A stretch of 64,000 nt of DNA from Ktedonospora formicarum. Its GTDB lineage: Bacteria; Chloroflexota; Ktedonobacteria; Ktedonobacterales; Ktedonobacteraceae. Positions 26,688 through 36,557 of the stretch are shown here, piece by piece. The translations under genes were made by a program, and so were the position numbers. The stretch lies in the NCBI RefSeq assembly GCF_016587355.1, contig NZ_BNJF01000006.1:124001-188000 (forward strand), read 5' to 3'. Under the pieces are notes generated by a model. That model worked only from the letters and a program-made list of their open reading frames with translations, did not search any database and had not been told where the DNA came from. How positions within the stretch are numbered: position 1 is the stretch's first letter; each line of letters starts with the position of its first letter.

Positions 26688-27002
26688 CTAGCAGAAAGTG
26701 CTTTTGCCAACGCTGCTGCACCAAGCAAACGGATGCACCTGCTGAGGTGTGTGGGCATCACGCCAGTAGACCCCTTCACGTAGGTGCGCATAGGGATCAA
26801 CACTTGCTGAGATCGCTTGTGTGAACATGACGGGTGAAGAGTGGATAGCCTGAGTGACGACTGACTCAGTGCTTGCCGGGGCTGCAGCTGATCGTGTGGA
26901 CAATGCATTTCCTCCCAGAAGCAAAGCGCAGGCAAGCAACAGTGCCATCCCGACAACACAGAGCCAGGAAGTGAGAGAGGAGCGTCGAAGAGACTGATTC
27001 AT
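26688..27002 (-). CDS. Small exported or membrane-anchored protein, about 104 aa
   Basis: MNQSLRRSS starts a classical N-terminus: basic residues, then a hydrophobic helix WLCVVGMALLLACALLLGGN and an Ala-rich stretch suitable for signal peptidase. The mature part of about 65 residues has no known domain. An alternative start three codons upstream exists. Secreted or anchored outside the membrane; function unknown. Confidence 0.5.
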   Translation of the reverse strand: MNQSLRRSSLTSWLCVVGMALLLACALLLGGNALSTRSAAAPASTESVVTQAIHSSPVMFTQAISASVDPYAHLREGVYWRDAHTPQQVHPFAWCSSVGKSTFC

Positions 27003-27038
27003 GCTGGTCATCCTTCTTTCTGTGGCTACACATTTCGT

Positions 27039-27400
27039 TCACTGACGATCCCTCTGGTGGCATGAGGCAGGGCGAAGCACCATGTCCACCAGAGCATCGC
27101 ACGTTTGTTCGTGTACGTGAGCCTGCTGCATCATTGGAAGCCTTAAACGACCCAAATGGTGGAGAACCTGGCTGTCTTTGGCCTGCTGCTCCTCAAACGA
27201 CTTGATGCGCTCTTGTTGAAAGACAATCCGCACCATTCTGGTCCTTGACCTGCTTTCGCAGCTTCTCAATGGCCTGGATCCCGTACACACTCGCGCAGTG
27301 TTTGATTGGCCGCTTGCAACGCCTGAATCTCTTGTTGTAGCCGTTCTAGTCATTGATCGTGTGAGAAATCGCCTCTGGAGGAGATCACGACGTTCAAAAT
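27039..27400 (-). pseudogene. Degenerate coiled-coil protein remnant
   Basis: Two frames each hold plausible pieces: LERLQQEIQALQAANQTLREC, then IVFQQERIKSFEEQQAKDSQVLHHLGRL. Both look like parts of one helical protein interrupted by a shift. No complete frame. Confidence 0.3.
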
Positions 27401-27443
27401 TTGTACATAAAGCAGAGCGTCTGAAACTCCCCGCGCTAAAGCA

Positions 27444-27670
27444 CTGACACTTACACACAACTATGCAAGTTTGCAGAAGATCCTCGGCATGATGCGAGGG
27501 AAAGGTGTGGAAAAAACGCACATCGATGCACAATGATGTGCTTTCGGCTTGGCGAGACAAGTGGCTTTTTCACCGAACGTGCGTCACCTCTCGTGTGGAA
27601 AAAACGGGCACCTGCAGCGCATCGTTTCCGTGTTCTTTCTCAAGATCGCATAGTTGTGTAGAAGTGTCAG
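27444..27670. mobile_element. MITE with 10 bp target duplication (copy 2)
   Basis: 227 bp, ends CTGACACTTACACACAA and TTGTGTAGAAGTGTCAG, flanked by CGCTAAAGCA at 27434-27443 and 27671-27680. It is inserted at the same place of a tnpB-C relic (read on the minus strand) as MITE copy 1 at 4234. Confidence 0.85.
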
Positions 27671-27680
27671 CGCTAAAGCA

Positions 27681-27838
27681 GCGGGGGTTCCAGGGGGTCG
27701 GCCCACGCTTCTCGCCCATCCCACTGCAGTGGGATGGCAAGCTCTAGTGGTAGTTCCCCTGGACTTTCGGGCAGACGCACTCTGGCTCGGGTCAGACCCA
27801 AGCTTTGGGGCAAGATCTGCCCCTCTCTCGCACTACCG
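27681..27838 (-). pseudogene. tnpB: 3' end fragment of tnpB family C
   Basis: Read on the minus strand it matches the end of the intact gene at 45.9 kb (AREGQ(I/V)LP, SLGL/SFGL TRA, then the region coding EPPLL). It is cut by the right end of family A copy 5 on one side and carries the MITE on the other. Confidence 0.7.
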
Positions 27839-27843
27839 TATCA

Positions 27844-29294
27844 CCGTTCTCCGAAACTGACCCAAACATGGACAAGCCATATTTCGCGTTCGGTTCCTGC
27901 TTCAATGCAGAGAGCAAGCCTTTCGCTCGTCTTACATCTGCTCCACAGGCGTCACTTCCCGCAGAACTTGCGGTACGCCGTTTTCATCAGGCCAATGCCA
28001 CCAAATTCCTGGCGGCGTTATAGTCTCGATCTAGGACACTTCCACACTCCAGGCAGGCAAAGACCCGATCAGAGAGCGTCAGCGCCTCATTGACCCAGCC
28101 ACAACACGAACAGGTTTTTGAAGAGGGTTCCCAGCGGGAAGCCAGGACCACCTTCACCCCTGCTTGCTCTGCTTTGTAGAGGATCTGCCGCTTGAACTCA
28201 TACATCCCCACATCAGCAATGGCTCGGGCTAACCTGCGGTTCTTGAGCATACCTGCAATGTGTAGATCTTCTAGGACGATCACACGCGGCCTCTCTTGAT
28301 CAGGCGCGGGTTCTCGCCACGATCTCAGCGGTCGCTTGGTGCAAGGCGTTCTGGCGAACATGGGCGATACGGGCGTGCATCCGAGCAAGTCGCATGCGTG
28401 CTTTCTTGCGATTGGCACTCCCTTTGGGCTTGCGGCTGTGGCGTCGCGAGGCTCGCTTGAGGGCGGTGATCTTCTTGCGCAATGCCTTGGGATTCTTGAA
28501 GGTACGTCCATCAGAAAGCGTTGCCAGCATTTTTATCCCCAGGTCAACGCCAATGGCCTCGCCTGTGGCTGATCGTGGGCCTTCTTCTTCCTCTCCCAAA
28601 GGTGGCAAATCGTCTGCATGGGACGCATGGTGCACACAGATCGAAACAGACCATCTCCCTGCTTTCTCGCTGATGGTCGCGCTGGTGATCTTGACAGTGG
28701 TGGGCAAATAGCCATGCTCTTTGAGCCGAAGGACTTCCAGGCGAGGGATCTGGATAGCATCATGAAAGACCCGAATGGTGCCGGTGAAGCGGCATCCTCC
28801 AATGGCTTTCTTCCGGCTTTTGCGCGCGGGGATAGCCACACGTGCCTTTCCATGCGCCCTCTTTCTTGAGCCGGCACTTGCGAAAAAAGTGCTTGAAGGC
28901 CTGATCCAGATCGCGGAGCGCCTCCTGGAAGGCGCATTTGCTGACCTCATACGCCCAAGGAATCGCACTGTGCTTCAAGGCATTGATCTCGCGATGTAGA
29001 TCAATGGCGCTTGGGGTGGGCTGACCTGCCTTGTAGCAGGCTTGCTTACGTCGCAAGCCATAGTTGTACGCCCAACGAGCGGCTCCAGCATGTTTGCGGC
29101 ACAGCGTCTGTTGGGTGTTGTTGAGGTCAAGTTCGACCCGATACCCACGTGCCATCTGTTTTCCGCCTCCTCTGCATCCAAAGTAGAACAAATAGACCAG
29201 AAAACCATCACTTTTGCAAGAAGGTAGAGGCAAGTTGGTATATTTGAGCATATTTAACTGCATATGTCTAGAAAATACAAAACTAACTATAGCC
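27844..29294 (-). mobile_element. tnpB-only element, family A copy 5
   Basis: Right end CCGTTCTCCG at 27844 on the plus strand (CGGAGAACGG read on minus), left end near 29294. The scaffold-bearing 140 bases lie between 27844 and 27986. The presumptive guide lies below 27844 and reads into the tnpB-C relic. Confidence 0.7.
27987..29155 (-). pseudogene. tnpB: tnpB (family A5), two frameshifts
   Basis: Start MARGYRVELDLNN (29155). Shifts occur at CGYPR and at VART, the same two places as in copy A1, each with CGCGC in place of AAGC. A longer insert (HHASHADDLPPLGEEEEGPR) separates SICVH from GVDLGIK, so this copy is more distant from A1-A4. Catalytic pieces GVD, VLED and LDRDYNAARN and the zinc ribbon CSCCG/CLECG are all present. 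Confidence 0.88.
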
Positions 29295-29318
29295 CCCAAC
29301 AACTGACGCTCTGCGCAT

Positions 29319-29368
29319 GAGCGTGCGGGACCACCTCTCACGAGGAGGCCCCGCACGCTCGCGTTTTT
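29319..29368 (+). terminator. Rho-independent terminator
   Basis: GAGCGTGCGGG with CCCGCACGCTC enclosing a partly paired loop, followed by GCGTTTTT. It is probably the 3' end of a small cassette gene lost when tnpB A5 arrived. Confidence 0.65.
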
Positions 29369-29419
29369 GGAGGTGATGCAGAGTTGAGTTCGAGTGTCTC
29401 TTGGCCTGGATGAGCTCGA

Positions 29420-29544
29420 CGCAAAAAAACTTGCCGCACCCAGCGCTAATCAGGTCATGACGATTGCCCTTTATCTACCGACTCTTCCTCTCTCTCAACA
29501 ATCGTCATTGCCAGATCCGGGCGGGGGCGGCAAGTTTTTTTGCG
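29420..29544. repeat. Pair of cassette end repeats facing outwards
   Basis: GCAAAAAAACTTGCCGCACC (29421-29440) and GGGGGCGGCAAG plus T-run and GCG (29523-29544), about 80 bases apart. As at 16.9 kb, the end of one unit is followed by the start of the next. Confidence 0.55.
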
Positions 29545-29674
29545 TGAGGCAACGTTCAGACAACAAGTGGTGGTAGCAGGCAGCATGAGGTGATGCGTAA
29601 GCACCCGGAATGTCTTCTCTGCTCTCTCTCCCATACATATGGCTGGAAGAGATGCATGATCATGTTGTGTTTGC

Positions 29675-29891
29675 TATAATGCAAGATAGCAAGACGGGTC
29701 TCATTCAGTCGCAGGAGTTCGCGTCGTAAGACAGCAGAAGGTGTGGCGTGTAAAGGAGACCCCCGGAGAGGTCTGTTGCGGATGTTTGCTCAGATCGCAT
29801 GCGCGGAGAGTGAACGAAGGAAGCAAGGAACCCTCCATTTCATCCCCTAGCGATCGCTAGAGGGAACCCGACAACGATTCTGGGAGGAATC
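29675..29891 (+). promoter_or_regulatory. Extended -10 promoter and structured leader
   Basis: TGCTATAAT (extended -10, hexamer 29675-29680) is followed by a leader of about 205 nt in which GGGTCTC can pair with GGAGACCC and CTAGCGATCGCTAG is a perfect palindrome. It is a different sequence from the cassette 1-3 leader. It ends in GGGAGG before the GTG start. Confidence 0.5.
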
Positions 29892-30077
29892 GTGTCACTG
29901 GATATGTCCGACAAGGCTGTCTTCCAACGTGCCAAGGAGGCACTCCTCATAGACGTCCAGAACGCGTGTCGGCGGGGATGCCCTTCCGGAGAAGAGCACA
30001 CGCCTGCCTGCGAGAGCAGGAGTCAGGCGTACTTCACCAAGGTCACCGACCTTGCACTGAGGTACAACCAGGCGTAG
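29892..30077 (+). CDS. Small GC-rich protein, 61 aa, unknown
   Basis: GTG start at 29892 with GGGAGG five bases upstream (ATG at 29904 is an alternative). Contains CRRGCPSGEEHTPAC, three cysteines and a His that could bind metal, between two helical parts. GC-rich third positions. A very strong terminator follows eight bases after the stop. The layout (leader, tiny ORF, hairpin) is like the cassettes at 2.5, 16 and 40 kb. Function unknown. Confidence 0.6.
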   Translation: MSLDMSDKAVFQRAKEALLIDVQNACRRGCPSGEEHTPACESRSQAYFTKVTDLALRYNQA

Positions 30078-30084
30078 CAACGCC

Positions 30085-30135
30085 GCGATGCGCCGGAGGG
30101 ACCAGTGCTGGTCCCTCCGGCGCATCGCTCCTTTT
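30085..30135 (+). terminator. Perfect 21 bp terminator hairpin
   Basis: GCGATGCGCCGGAGGGACCA continues one more base into a two-base loop, then the exact complement, followed by TCCTTTT. It ends the small gene at 29892. Confidence 0.85.
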
Positions 30136-30381
30136 CGGCCCTTCAGGATACTGCGGAGCCGTCTCGGACGCGCTGTGCGGATCAAAATGTGAAAATGCCC
30201 TACCTGGGTAAAACACGCGTTCGTAAGCTCTCGTTTTACAGTTGTAGATATTTGGAGGGAAGAGGACCGAAAGAGATGCCCTCTTTCCAGACTCTCCTGA
30301 GATTCAGTGACGGCAAGTGCTTCTCACGACTGGAAAAGCTCCGACCGCGCATATGCGTTTCTTTGCTCCGCAGAGGTCGTT

Positions 30382-30487
30382 CTGCTCCGATAAATGTAGT
30401 AAAACATATGCAAGCACAGTTTTGCCGCATCGTTCGTTGTTGCTGCTTCATTCCCAACAGCCTCAAGCCCCACGGGCCTTTTTGGTC
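30382..30487 (-). ncRNA. Right end and probable omega-RNA of tnpB family B
   Basis: Directly downstream of the intact tnpB stop codon. Ends in CGGAGCAG on the minus strand. A second copy without tnpB at 6365-6470 defines the conserved 106 bases. The presumptive guide is the stretch just below 30382. Confidence 0.6.
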
Positions 30488-31651
30488 TTACGTCAAGTCC
30501 ACAGCCAAGTTTGCGTCCTCGTCCGAGCCAGTACCGCTGACGACTTGATCAACCAGCCCGATCAAGCGAAGGGCTTCACCCAGAAGATTCAAGGCCGCAT
30601 TGTGATCTCTCTCCTGGGTGAATTGATAATAGGCGCAGTGCGCGTTTTGGCAGAGAAACACTCGATCAGAAAGCTGCATGTCTTCCCACTTCCACCCGCA
30701 CCCGTGGCATGTTTTGCTAGAAGCAAAGAAGCGGCCTACCTTGATGAATTGCCCTCCACGCTGCTCCACTTTTGTGTTGAGCAGGGACGAGAGCTTGCCT
30801 AAAGCCGCATCCGAAAGCGAACGAGCAAGCGTGCGGTTCTTGAGCAATCCTTTGAGATTGAGATCTTCAATGCCAATGATTCCATAGCAATTTGCGAGCC
30901 TGGTCGTGAGCTTGTGGAGAACATCATCTCTCAAAGAGCTGATGCGATAATGCAGCCGTGCTACCTGCCTACGTGCTTTCTCGCGGTTTTTTGATCCCGG
31001 TTTGCGGCGATGCAACCGTTTGTTGGCTTGGCGCAGTTTTGAGAGCGCAGTTTTGAGGAAGGCTTGGTTCTCAACTTCCTCTCCTGTACTTAAGGTTGCC
31101 AACCGGTTGAGCCCCACATCGAGGCCGAGAGCCGCCGGTCTCTTCACAGGGATGGGATCAGGCATTTCGACCTGGATGGAAATAAACCACCAATCTGCCG
31201 TTTTGGTGAGACGTGCGCCTGTGATCTTCCCAACAAAGCGCACATTCTCCACCATATTGACCCATCCGAGTTTGGGAATCCAGACCCGATGATCCGCAAG
31301 TTCAAATTGGTCATTCGCGAGGTAGAAGGAGGGGCGTGTTTTCTTCTTACTTTTGAACCTCGGACGGCGTGTTTTCCCTGCAAAAAAGGCGGCAAAGGCT
31401 TTGCCCAAATCGAGGAAAGGTTGATCACTGGCGTTTTTTGTGACGTCCGAGGTCCAGGGGAAGTGCTCCCGCCTGATCTGGTTGAACTGCTTCTTGAGTT
31501 TCAAGGCAGTGGGTTTCTCCCCAGCTTCGTAGTGACGATTCCGTTCGGCGAGCGCCCAATTCCACACAAAGCGAGCAACGCCTGCAGCACGAGCAAGGTA
31601 GGTGGCCTGTTCAGGTGTGGGATGCAGCCTGATCTTGTGGGCACGAATCAT
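30488..31651 (-). CDS. tnpB: TnpB RNA-guided nuclease, intact (family B, 387 aa)
   Basis: Full length for TnpB. N-terminal MIRAHKIRLHPTPEQ and FVWNWALAERNRHYEAG are the standard start. RuvC residues: Asp in LGLDVGLNRLATLS, Glu in IGIEDLNLKGL, Asp in ERDHNAALN. The zinc ribbon is CHGCG and CQNAHC. No frameshift or stop. The protein cleaves DNA matching the guide carried by its own right-end RNA, next to a TAM at the element's left side, and helps keep the element in place. No transposase partner in the element. This is the best candidate for an active TnpB in the window. Confidence 0.95.
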   Translation of the reverse strand: MIRAHKIRLHPTPEQATYLARAAGVARFVWNWALAERNRHYEAGEKPTALKLKKQFNQIRREHFPWTSDVTKNASDQPFLDLGKAFAAFFAGKTRRPRFKSKKKTRPSFYLANDQFELADHRVWIPKLGWVNMVENVRFVGKITGARLTKTADWWFISIQVEMPDPIPVKRPAALGLDVGLNRLATLSTGEEVENQAFLKTALSKLRQANKRLHRRKPGSKNREKARRQVARLHYRISSLRDDVLHKLTTRLANCYGIIGIEDLNLKGLLKNRTLARSLSDAALGKLSSLLNTKVEQRGGQFIKVGRFFASSKTCHGCGWKWEDMQLSDRVFLCQNAHCAYYQFTQERDHNAALNLLGEALRLIGLVDQVVSGTGSDEDANLAVDLT

Positions 31652-31856
31652 GCGGTTCTGCTCTTTCTCTTGCCTCCTATTTTCTTCAGTAGAGAAGAAA
31701 TGTTCTCATCTGTCAAGAGGCTCGAAAGCGTGGCGTCTTGCCCACGGTTGATCCCTATTTCCCACTTTTTTTGGAAACAGTTGCATTCTCTTTCTCTACC
31801 GTTATCAGGAACTTACCCAAACATGGACAGGCCATATTTCGTGTCCTGTTCCTGCT

Positions 31857-33082
31857 TCATCCACCACTGCCTGAAGTTTCAGGTCTTACGCGATGTCCAC
31901 AGGCGTCACTTCCCGTGTAACTCACGGTACGTCTCTCACCACCATTTTCGGCGAAAGCAGCTACGTTATAGGCAGCGTTCAAATCACGGTCCATGACCAC
32001 GCCGCATTCCATGCACACAAACACGCGATCCGCAAGCGTCAAGTCTTCTCTCACCCAACCGCAGGCATGGCATGTTTTACTCGATGGTTCCCACCGTGAT
32101 ACCAGTTTCACCTCAATACCGGCAAATGCCGCCTTGTCAAGGACTTGACGCTTGAACTCATACATGCCCACATCAGCAATCGCTCGACTCAGCTTGCGGT
32201 TCTTGAGCATGCCACTGATGTTGAGGTCTTCCAGCACGATACACGTCGGACGTTCACTCTCGGGCTTGGTTCTCACCACAAGAGCGCTGGTTGCTTTGTG
32301 CAGGGCATCGTTTCTCACATTGGCTATGCGTGTGTGCATACGAGCTCAGCGGCGTTGAGCCTTTTTCCGATTGTTGGATCCTTTGACCTTACGAGAATGC
32401 CACCGTGACGTTCGTTTGAGGGCGGTGATTTTCTTGCGCAATGCCTTTGGGTTGTCAAACATACGACCATCGGAAACCACTGCCATCATCTTTCTACCTA
32501 CGTCCACACCAATAGCTGCGCCCGTTGCTGGTATTGGTTCAGGCTGTTCCCTATGGAAACACACCGAAACAGACCAACGTCCTGCTTTTTCGCTTATCGT
32601 GGCGCTGCCGATCTTCACATTCATGGGCAAGTACCCACGTTCTTTCAACTTGAGCAATCCTAGACGGGGTAACTGGAGAGCATCAGGAGAGACCTTGATC
32701 GCTCCTGTGAAGCGAGCGCCGCCTATCGCTTTTTTCTTGCTCTTGAACCGAGGATAGCCACACTTGCCCTTCCATAAGCCCTCTTTCTTGAGACGGCACT
32801 TACGCAAGAAGTGCCCAAAGGCGCTGTCCACATCTCTGAGGGCTTCTTGCAAGGCGCATTTTGAGACTTCATAGGCCCAGGGGATGTCCCTTTGTTTGAG
32901 CGCGTTGATTTCCCGATGCAAGTCAATCGCTGAGGGTGTTTTCCGTCCTGCTTTGTATTCTTCCTGCTTGCGACGTAGACCATAGTTGTACGCCCAGCGA
33001 GCTGCCCCGCAATGCTCAAAGCGAGCGTTTGTTGTGCATCATTGAGGTCTCATTCGACCCGATAGCCCTGCTTGACGAGCAT
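31857..33082 (-). pseudogene. tnpB: tnpB of the IS607-type element, decayed
   Basis: Start MLVKQGYRVE, immediately followed by TGA where relatives have Leu. A frameshift near 33018 then leads into HREINALKQRD. A second TGA sits in KAQRR-stop-ARMHTRIANV (32344), between the first RuvC Asp (GVDVGRK) and the Glu (VLEDLN). The last Asp (MDRDLNAAYN) and zinc ribbon (CHACG/CMECG) are intact. Overlaps tnpA by 67 bases. Unlike copies A1-A5 it has AAGC at the two sites where those are shifted. Confidence 0.85.
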
Positions 33083-33669
33083 TCCTCGGGCTCCTCATCT
33101 TGCATCACGTGCTCAACACACTGCTTGATTTTTTCAGCACGCCGTTTACTGTGAGGCCGTCCATACATACGAGCCGCCATGCTGGTGATAACGCTCACGA
33201 AATCGTCTACCAACTCATCGTCTGTATCAGTCTGGAAAATCATCTCCACATGCCGCCCTTGTGCCTCCAATAACGTGACGATATAGTGAGCGCCGAAGCG
33301 GGTCAAGCGGTCTCGATTCTCAACAATGATGGTTCCGATACTGCTATCAGCGAGCAGTTTTTCCAATTTCGGACGTTTGTCATTGAGTCCCGAGGCAATC
33401 TCTGTCACTTCTTTGGAGACCTGATAGCCTTTGGCCGCTGCGTAATCCTTTAAGCGTGCAAGTTGGCGGGTTAAATCCTCTTTTTGATCAAGTGAGGAGA
33501 CCCGCGCATACAGGGCAATACGTCCCGTCAGAGGTTGCACGGTCTGTGGATCACGCACAATGACGGTTCCGGTCTCTGTTTGATAGGCATCTAGCATGCC
33601 CGCTTTGTACCATCGCCATGCGGTCTTGTAGCTAATGCCCTGTTGTCGTGCATAGGTGCTTAACTTCAT
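33016..33669 (-). CDS. tnpA: IS607-family serine recombinase TnpA
   Basis: 217 residues. Residues 1-50 are a MerR-like helix-turn-helix (MKLSTYARQQGISYKTAWRW). The catalytic serine is in ALYARVSSLDQKEDLTRQL (about residues 53-71), followed by the resolvase-fold motif VENRDRLTRFG. The last 40 residues (QDEEPEECSSSRAIG) overlap tnpB and may be an extension. The enzyme cuts and rejoins DNA through a phosphoserine link with little target specificity. It is intact and may act on the tnpB-only relatives in this window. Start chosen at the MerR Met. Confidence 0.92.
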   Translation of the reverse strand: MKLSTYARQQGISYKTAWRWYKAGMLDAYQTETGTVIVRDPQTVQPLTGRIALYARVSSLDQKEDLTRQLARLKDYAAAKGYQVSKEVTEIASGLNDKRPKLEKLLADSSIGTIIVENRDRLTRFGAHYIVTLLEAQGRHVEMIFQTDTDDELVDDFVSVITSMAARMYGRPHSKRRAEKIKQCVEHVMQDEEPEECSSSRAIGSNETSMMHNKRSL

Positions 33670-33724
33670 AGCTATATTTTAGCATATTCTGTCCATGTGT
33701 GGCAACATCTTATAAAAAGAGATT

Positions 33725-34759
33725 TCACCCTCTCTCCGCAACGGGCATGTACGCTCGGATGTGAGCATCCTCGATAGCCTTGATGTTCTCGATGGTTCCG
33801 TACATCATATCACCAGTCACTTGTGTAGGCTGGACGCGTTGCCGGAAGAGCACATGCCAAAGCAGGTCAAGCATCGGCTGATTGTCATTCACCTCGCCCG
33901 GCACCACGAGTGCGGCTAAGATGATCCGATGCTTGCCTCCATTCACAACGTAGTGCGTGCGGTAACCCAGATGCGTTCCTCCGCCTTTCAGACGCATCGG
34001 TGTCGCATCAGGATCGGTGGTACTGATACGGAAATCAGCTGTGCGCCGGTAAGAACCGGACACGTTTCGTTGTTGGTGGCCTTCTTCCGCGATCCAATCG
34101 TGGCGAGTAGCATTCTCTTCGGCACGTTCCTCCTGCTGTTGTTCGGAGATTGTGGTAGGCAACGCGACAGCTTCTGACAATGCGTTCACGCCATTTCCCT
34201 CGCTCGCCTCAGGCTCGGTTGGCTCGGACTCAAAAAGGGCAGCGAGATGCTCTTGGAAAGCTTCTCGTGCCTCAACCACAAAACGAGGGGCCAGGGAATC
34301 CAGATCAGCATTGGCATTCACCTGAGTCGAATCGAAGTACAACTCCTGGCCCCATACCAACTTCGCTTCTTGACACAGTTTGATAACGACCTCAAAGAAG
34401 CGCCGAAACACCTCTAAACCATAGCGTTTGCGAATCTTGCTCAAGGTCGAGTGATCTGGAAGCGGTTCGTCTCAATCATAGCCCATATACCAGCGCACAC
34501 TTAACCGATCCGCAACCTGACGCATGAGCAGGCGTTCGGAGCGGATATCTTCAAAAAACATGACCAGTTGGAGTTTAAAGAACACCACCGGATCAACGGA
34601 TGGTCGTCCAACGGCAGCGTAGGACTCATGCACCAGGTCATACACGAACGAGAGGTCCAGCACCTTTTGGAGGTGTCGAGAGAAATGATCTTGAGGAACG
34701 AGTTCCTCCAGCGACACTGCGACGCAGGGGGCAAAGGCCCGCTCTTTCAAACCCATCAT
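33725..34759 (-). pseudogene. IS1182-family transposase, internal TGA and missing C-terminus
   Basis: MMGLKERAFAPCVAVSLEELVPQDHF starts the typical IS1182 N-terminus. In RWYMGYD-stop-DEPLPDHSTLSKIR the TGA (34472-34474) replaces a Leu. The frame resumes to ELYFDSTQVNANAD (first catalytic Asp) and PVAERG, then ends where the IS607-type element begins. The last catalytic part is lost. Confidence 0.88.
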
Positions 34760-34959
34760 TATTGATACTCCTCCTCACCCTTTCATTGCACAGCACGTTC
34801 CTCTCCCTTGTCAATCTCAGCCCTCTCCTTTTGCCTGAAAATCTTCTCTCTGCTCGTTTATCTCCTCGGTGTAAACGGGTGTCAAGCCAAGCTCATGTGT
34901 TCTTCAACAAACTCAACAAGGACTTTTTCAACAGGCTGGGATGGTTTATGTTGTATGCG

Positions 34960-34995
34960 GGAGGCTCCTGTTTAATTCCAGGGGCCTTCTTTTTG
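34960..34995 (+). terminator. Terminator hairpin
   Basis: AGGCTCCTG and CAGGGGCCTT around TTTAATTC, then CTTTTTG. The same hairpin type recurs at 36828. Confidence 0.6.
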
Positions 34996-35014
34996 TTTGA
35001 CTTGCAAAGTTGAC

Positions 35015-35110
35015 TATACTGAAGATGGAAATCCCATACCGGCGTCGCGAGACATTCCAGCATATGAGAAGAAGCCTGAACCGCCCTGTTCCATAGGCTT
35101 CTTCTTTTTG
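35015..35110 (+). ncRNA. Short promoter-to-terminator unit, copy C
   Basis: TTGTTT, a 16-base spacer and TATACT (35015-35020), then about 45 bases, then GAAGAAGCCTG...AGGCTTCTTCTTTTTG. No ORF. Very similar units lie at 36885 and 40946, so this looks like a small RNA gene family or a mobile terminator/promoter module. Confidence 0.5.
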
Positions 35111-35156
35111 CCCTTAATCATTGCTCACAAAAGGCCCTCTCCCCAATTGCGAGGAG

Positions 35157-36557
35157 AGGGTATATAATTAGTTTCCTCTTCTTGAGACGGATGTAGGCAA
35201 ATAATGACATCTATCCCCCCTTGCCAGCGCCGTGATTTTCTGGTATATTTGTTCTACTTTCGACACAGAGGGAGAAGCACAATCGATGGTCCGTGGGTAT
35301 CGGGGAGAACTTGACCTCAATAACGCGCAGAAGACGCGCTGCCGCAAACATGCTGGAGCCGCTCGTTGGGCCTTCAATTATGGCCTTCGCCGCAAACAAG
35401 AGGCCTACAAAGCTGGGCAGAAAACACCCACCGCCATCGATCTGCATCGCGACATCAATGCTCTCAAGCCTTCTGAGCCCTGGATGCGCGAGGTCAGCAA
35501 GTGCGCCTTCCAAGAAGGATTGCGTGACCTGGATGCCGCCTTCAAGCACTTCTTTCGCAAGTGCCGGCTCAAGAAAGCGGGCACATGGAAAGGCTCGTGT
35601 GGCTATCCCCGCTTCAAAAGCCGGAAGAAAGCCATCGGTGGCGCCCGTTTCACCGGGAGCATTCGGGTGTTTCCTGATGCCATCCAGTTGCCCCGTTTGG
35701 GAATGCTCCGACTCAAAGAGCATGGCTATTTCCCTTTGAACAGCAAGATCAGCAGCGCCACCATCCATGAGCAAGCAGGCAGGTGGTTTGTCTCGATCTG
35801 TGTCCACGAGGAAGCGAAAGACCCCCAGCCAGCCACAGGTGACATCATTGGTGTTGACCTTGGCGTGAAAACCCTGGCGACTCTCTCTGATGGACGCACC
35901 TTCGAGAATCCCAAGGCGTTGCGCAAGAAACTCACGGCCCTCAAGCGAGTCTCGCGACGTCATAGCCGCAAGGCCAAAGGATCACGCAATCGCCAGAAAG
36001 CCAAACAGCGCCTCTCGCGAATGCATGCCCGGATCGCCAACGTGCGCAACGATGCCTTACACCAAGCGACGGCTCAGATCGTGGCGAGAACCCGCGCCCG
36101 ATCAAGAGCGGCCGCGTGTGATTGTCCTGGAGGATTTGCACATTACAGGCATGCTCAAGAATCGCCGGTTGGCCCGAGCGATCGCGGATGTAGGCATGTA
36201 CGAGTTCAAGCGGCAAATCCTGTACAAAGCCGAACAGGCAGGGGTACAGGTACTGCTGGCCTCGCGCTGGGAACCCTCTTCAAAAACCTGTTCGTGGTGT
36301 GGCTGGATCAATGAGGCGCTCACCCTGTCGGATCGGGTCTTTGTCTGCCTGGAATGTGGCAGCGTGCAGGATCGAGATGCCAATGCCGCCAACAATCTCG
36401 CGGCCTTGGCACAATGAACATGGAGTACCGCAAGTTCTGCGGGAAGTGACGCCTGTGGAGCAGATGTAAGACGAGCGAAAGGCTTGCTCTCTGCATTGAA
36501 GCAGGAACCGAATACCAAATATGGCTTGTCCATGTTTGGGTCAGTTTCGGAGAACGG
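35157..36557 (+). mobile_element. tnpB-only element, family A copy 3
   Basis: The left end follows GAGGAGAGGG (35160); the right end is CGGAGAACGG at 36557. The scaffold-bearing region 36418-36557 is closest to copy 1. The presumptive guide starts at 36558. Confidence 0.75.
35286..36417 (+). pseudogene. tnpB: tnpB (family A3), one frameshift
   Basis: MVRGYRGEL start. Open through CGYPRFKSRKKAIGG (intact where A1, A2 and A5 are shifted), GVDLGVK, and on to VARTRARSRAA. There CGCG replaces AAG near 36093, adding one base. The next frame gives RPRVIVLEDLHITG, the CSWCG/CLECG zinc ribbon and DRDANAANN. A single correction would restore about 376 residues. Confidence 0.9.

Larger units (their letters stand above)
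31799..33711 (-). mobile_element. IS607-type element (serine recombinase plus tnpB)
   Basis: On the minus strand: tnpA, then overlapping tnpB, then a right end GATAACGG at 31799 with TGTCC and GAAGCAGGAAC-like blocks related to family A. The left end, near 33711, has CATGGACAG like family A copy 1. This makes an IS607-type serine recombinase the probable source of mobility for the family A elements that have no tnpA. It truncates an IS1182-like transposase at its left side. Confidence 0.75.

Noticed and set aside
17552..33082. TGA recoding (Trp or Sec) in this organism
   Set aside because: TGA is used as the natural stop in many intact genes here and the replaced residues differ (Trp, Leu).
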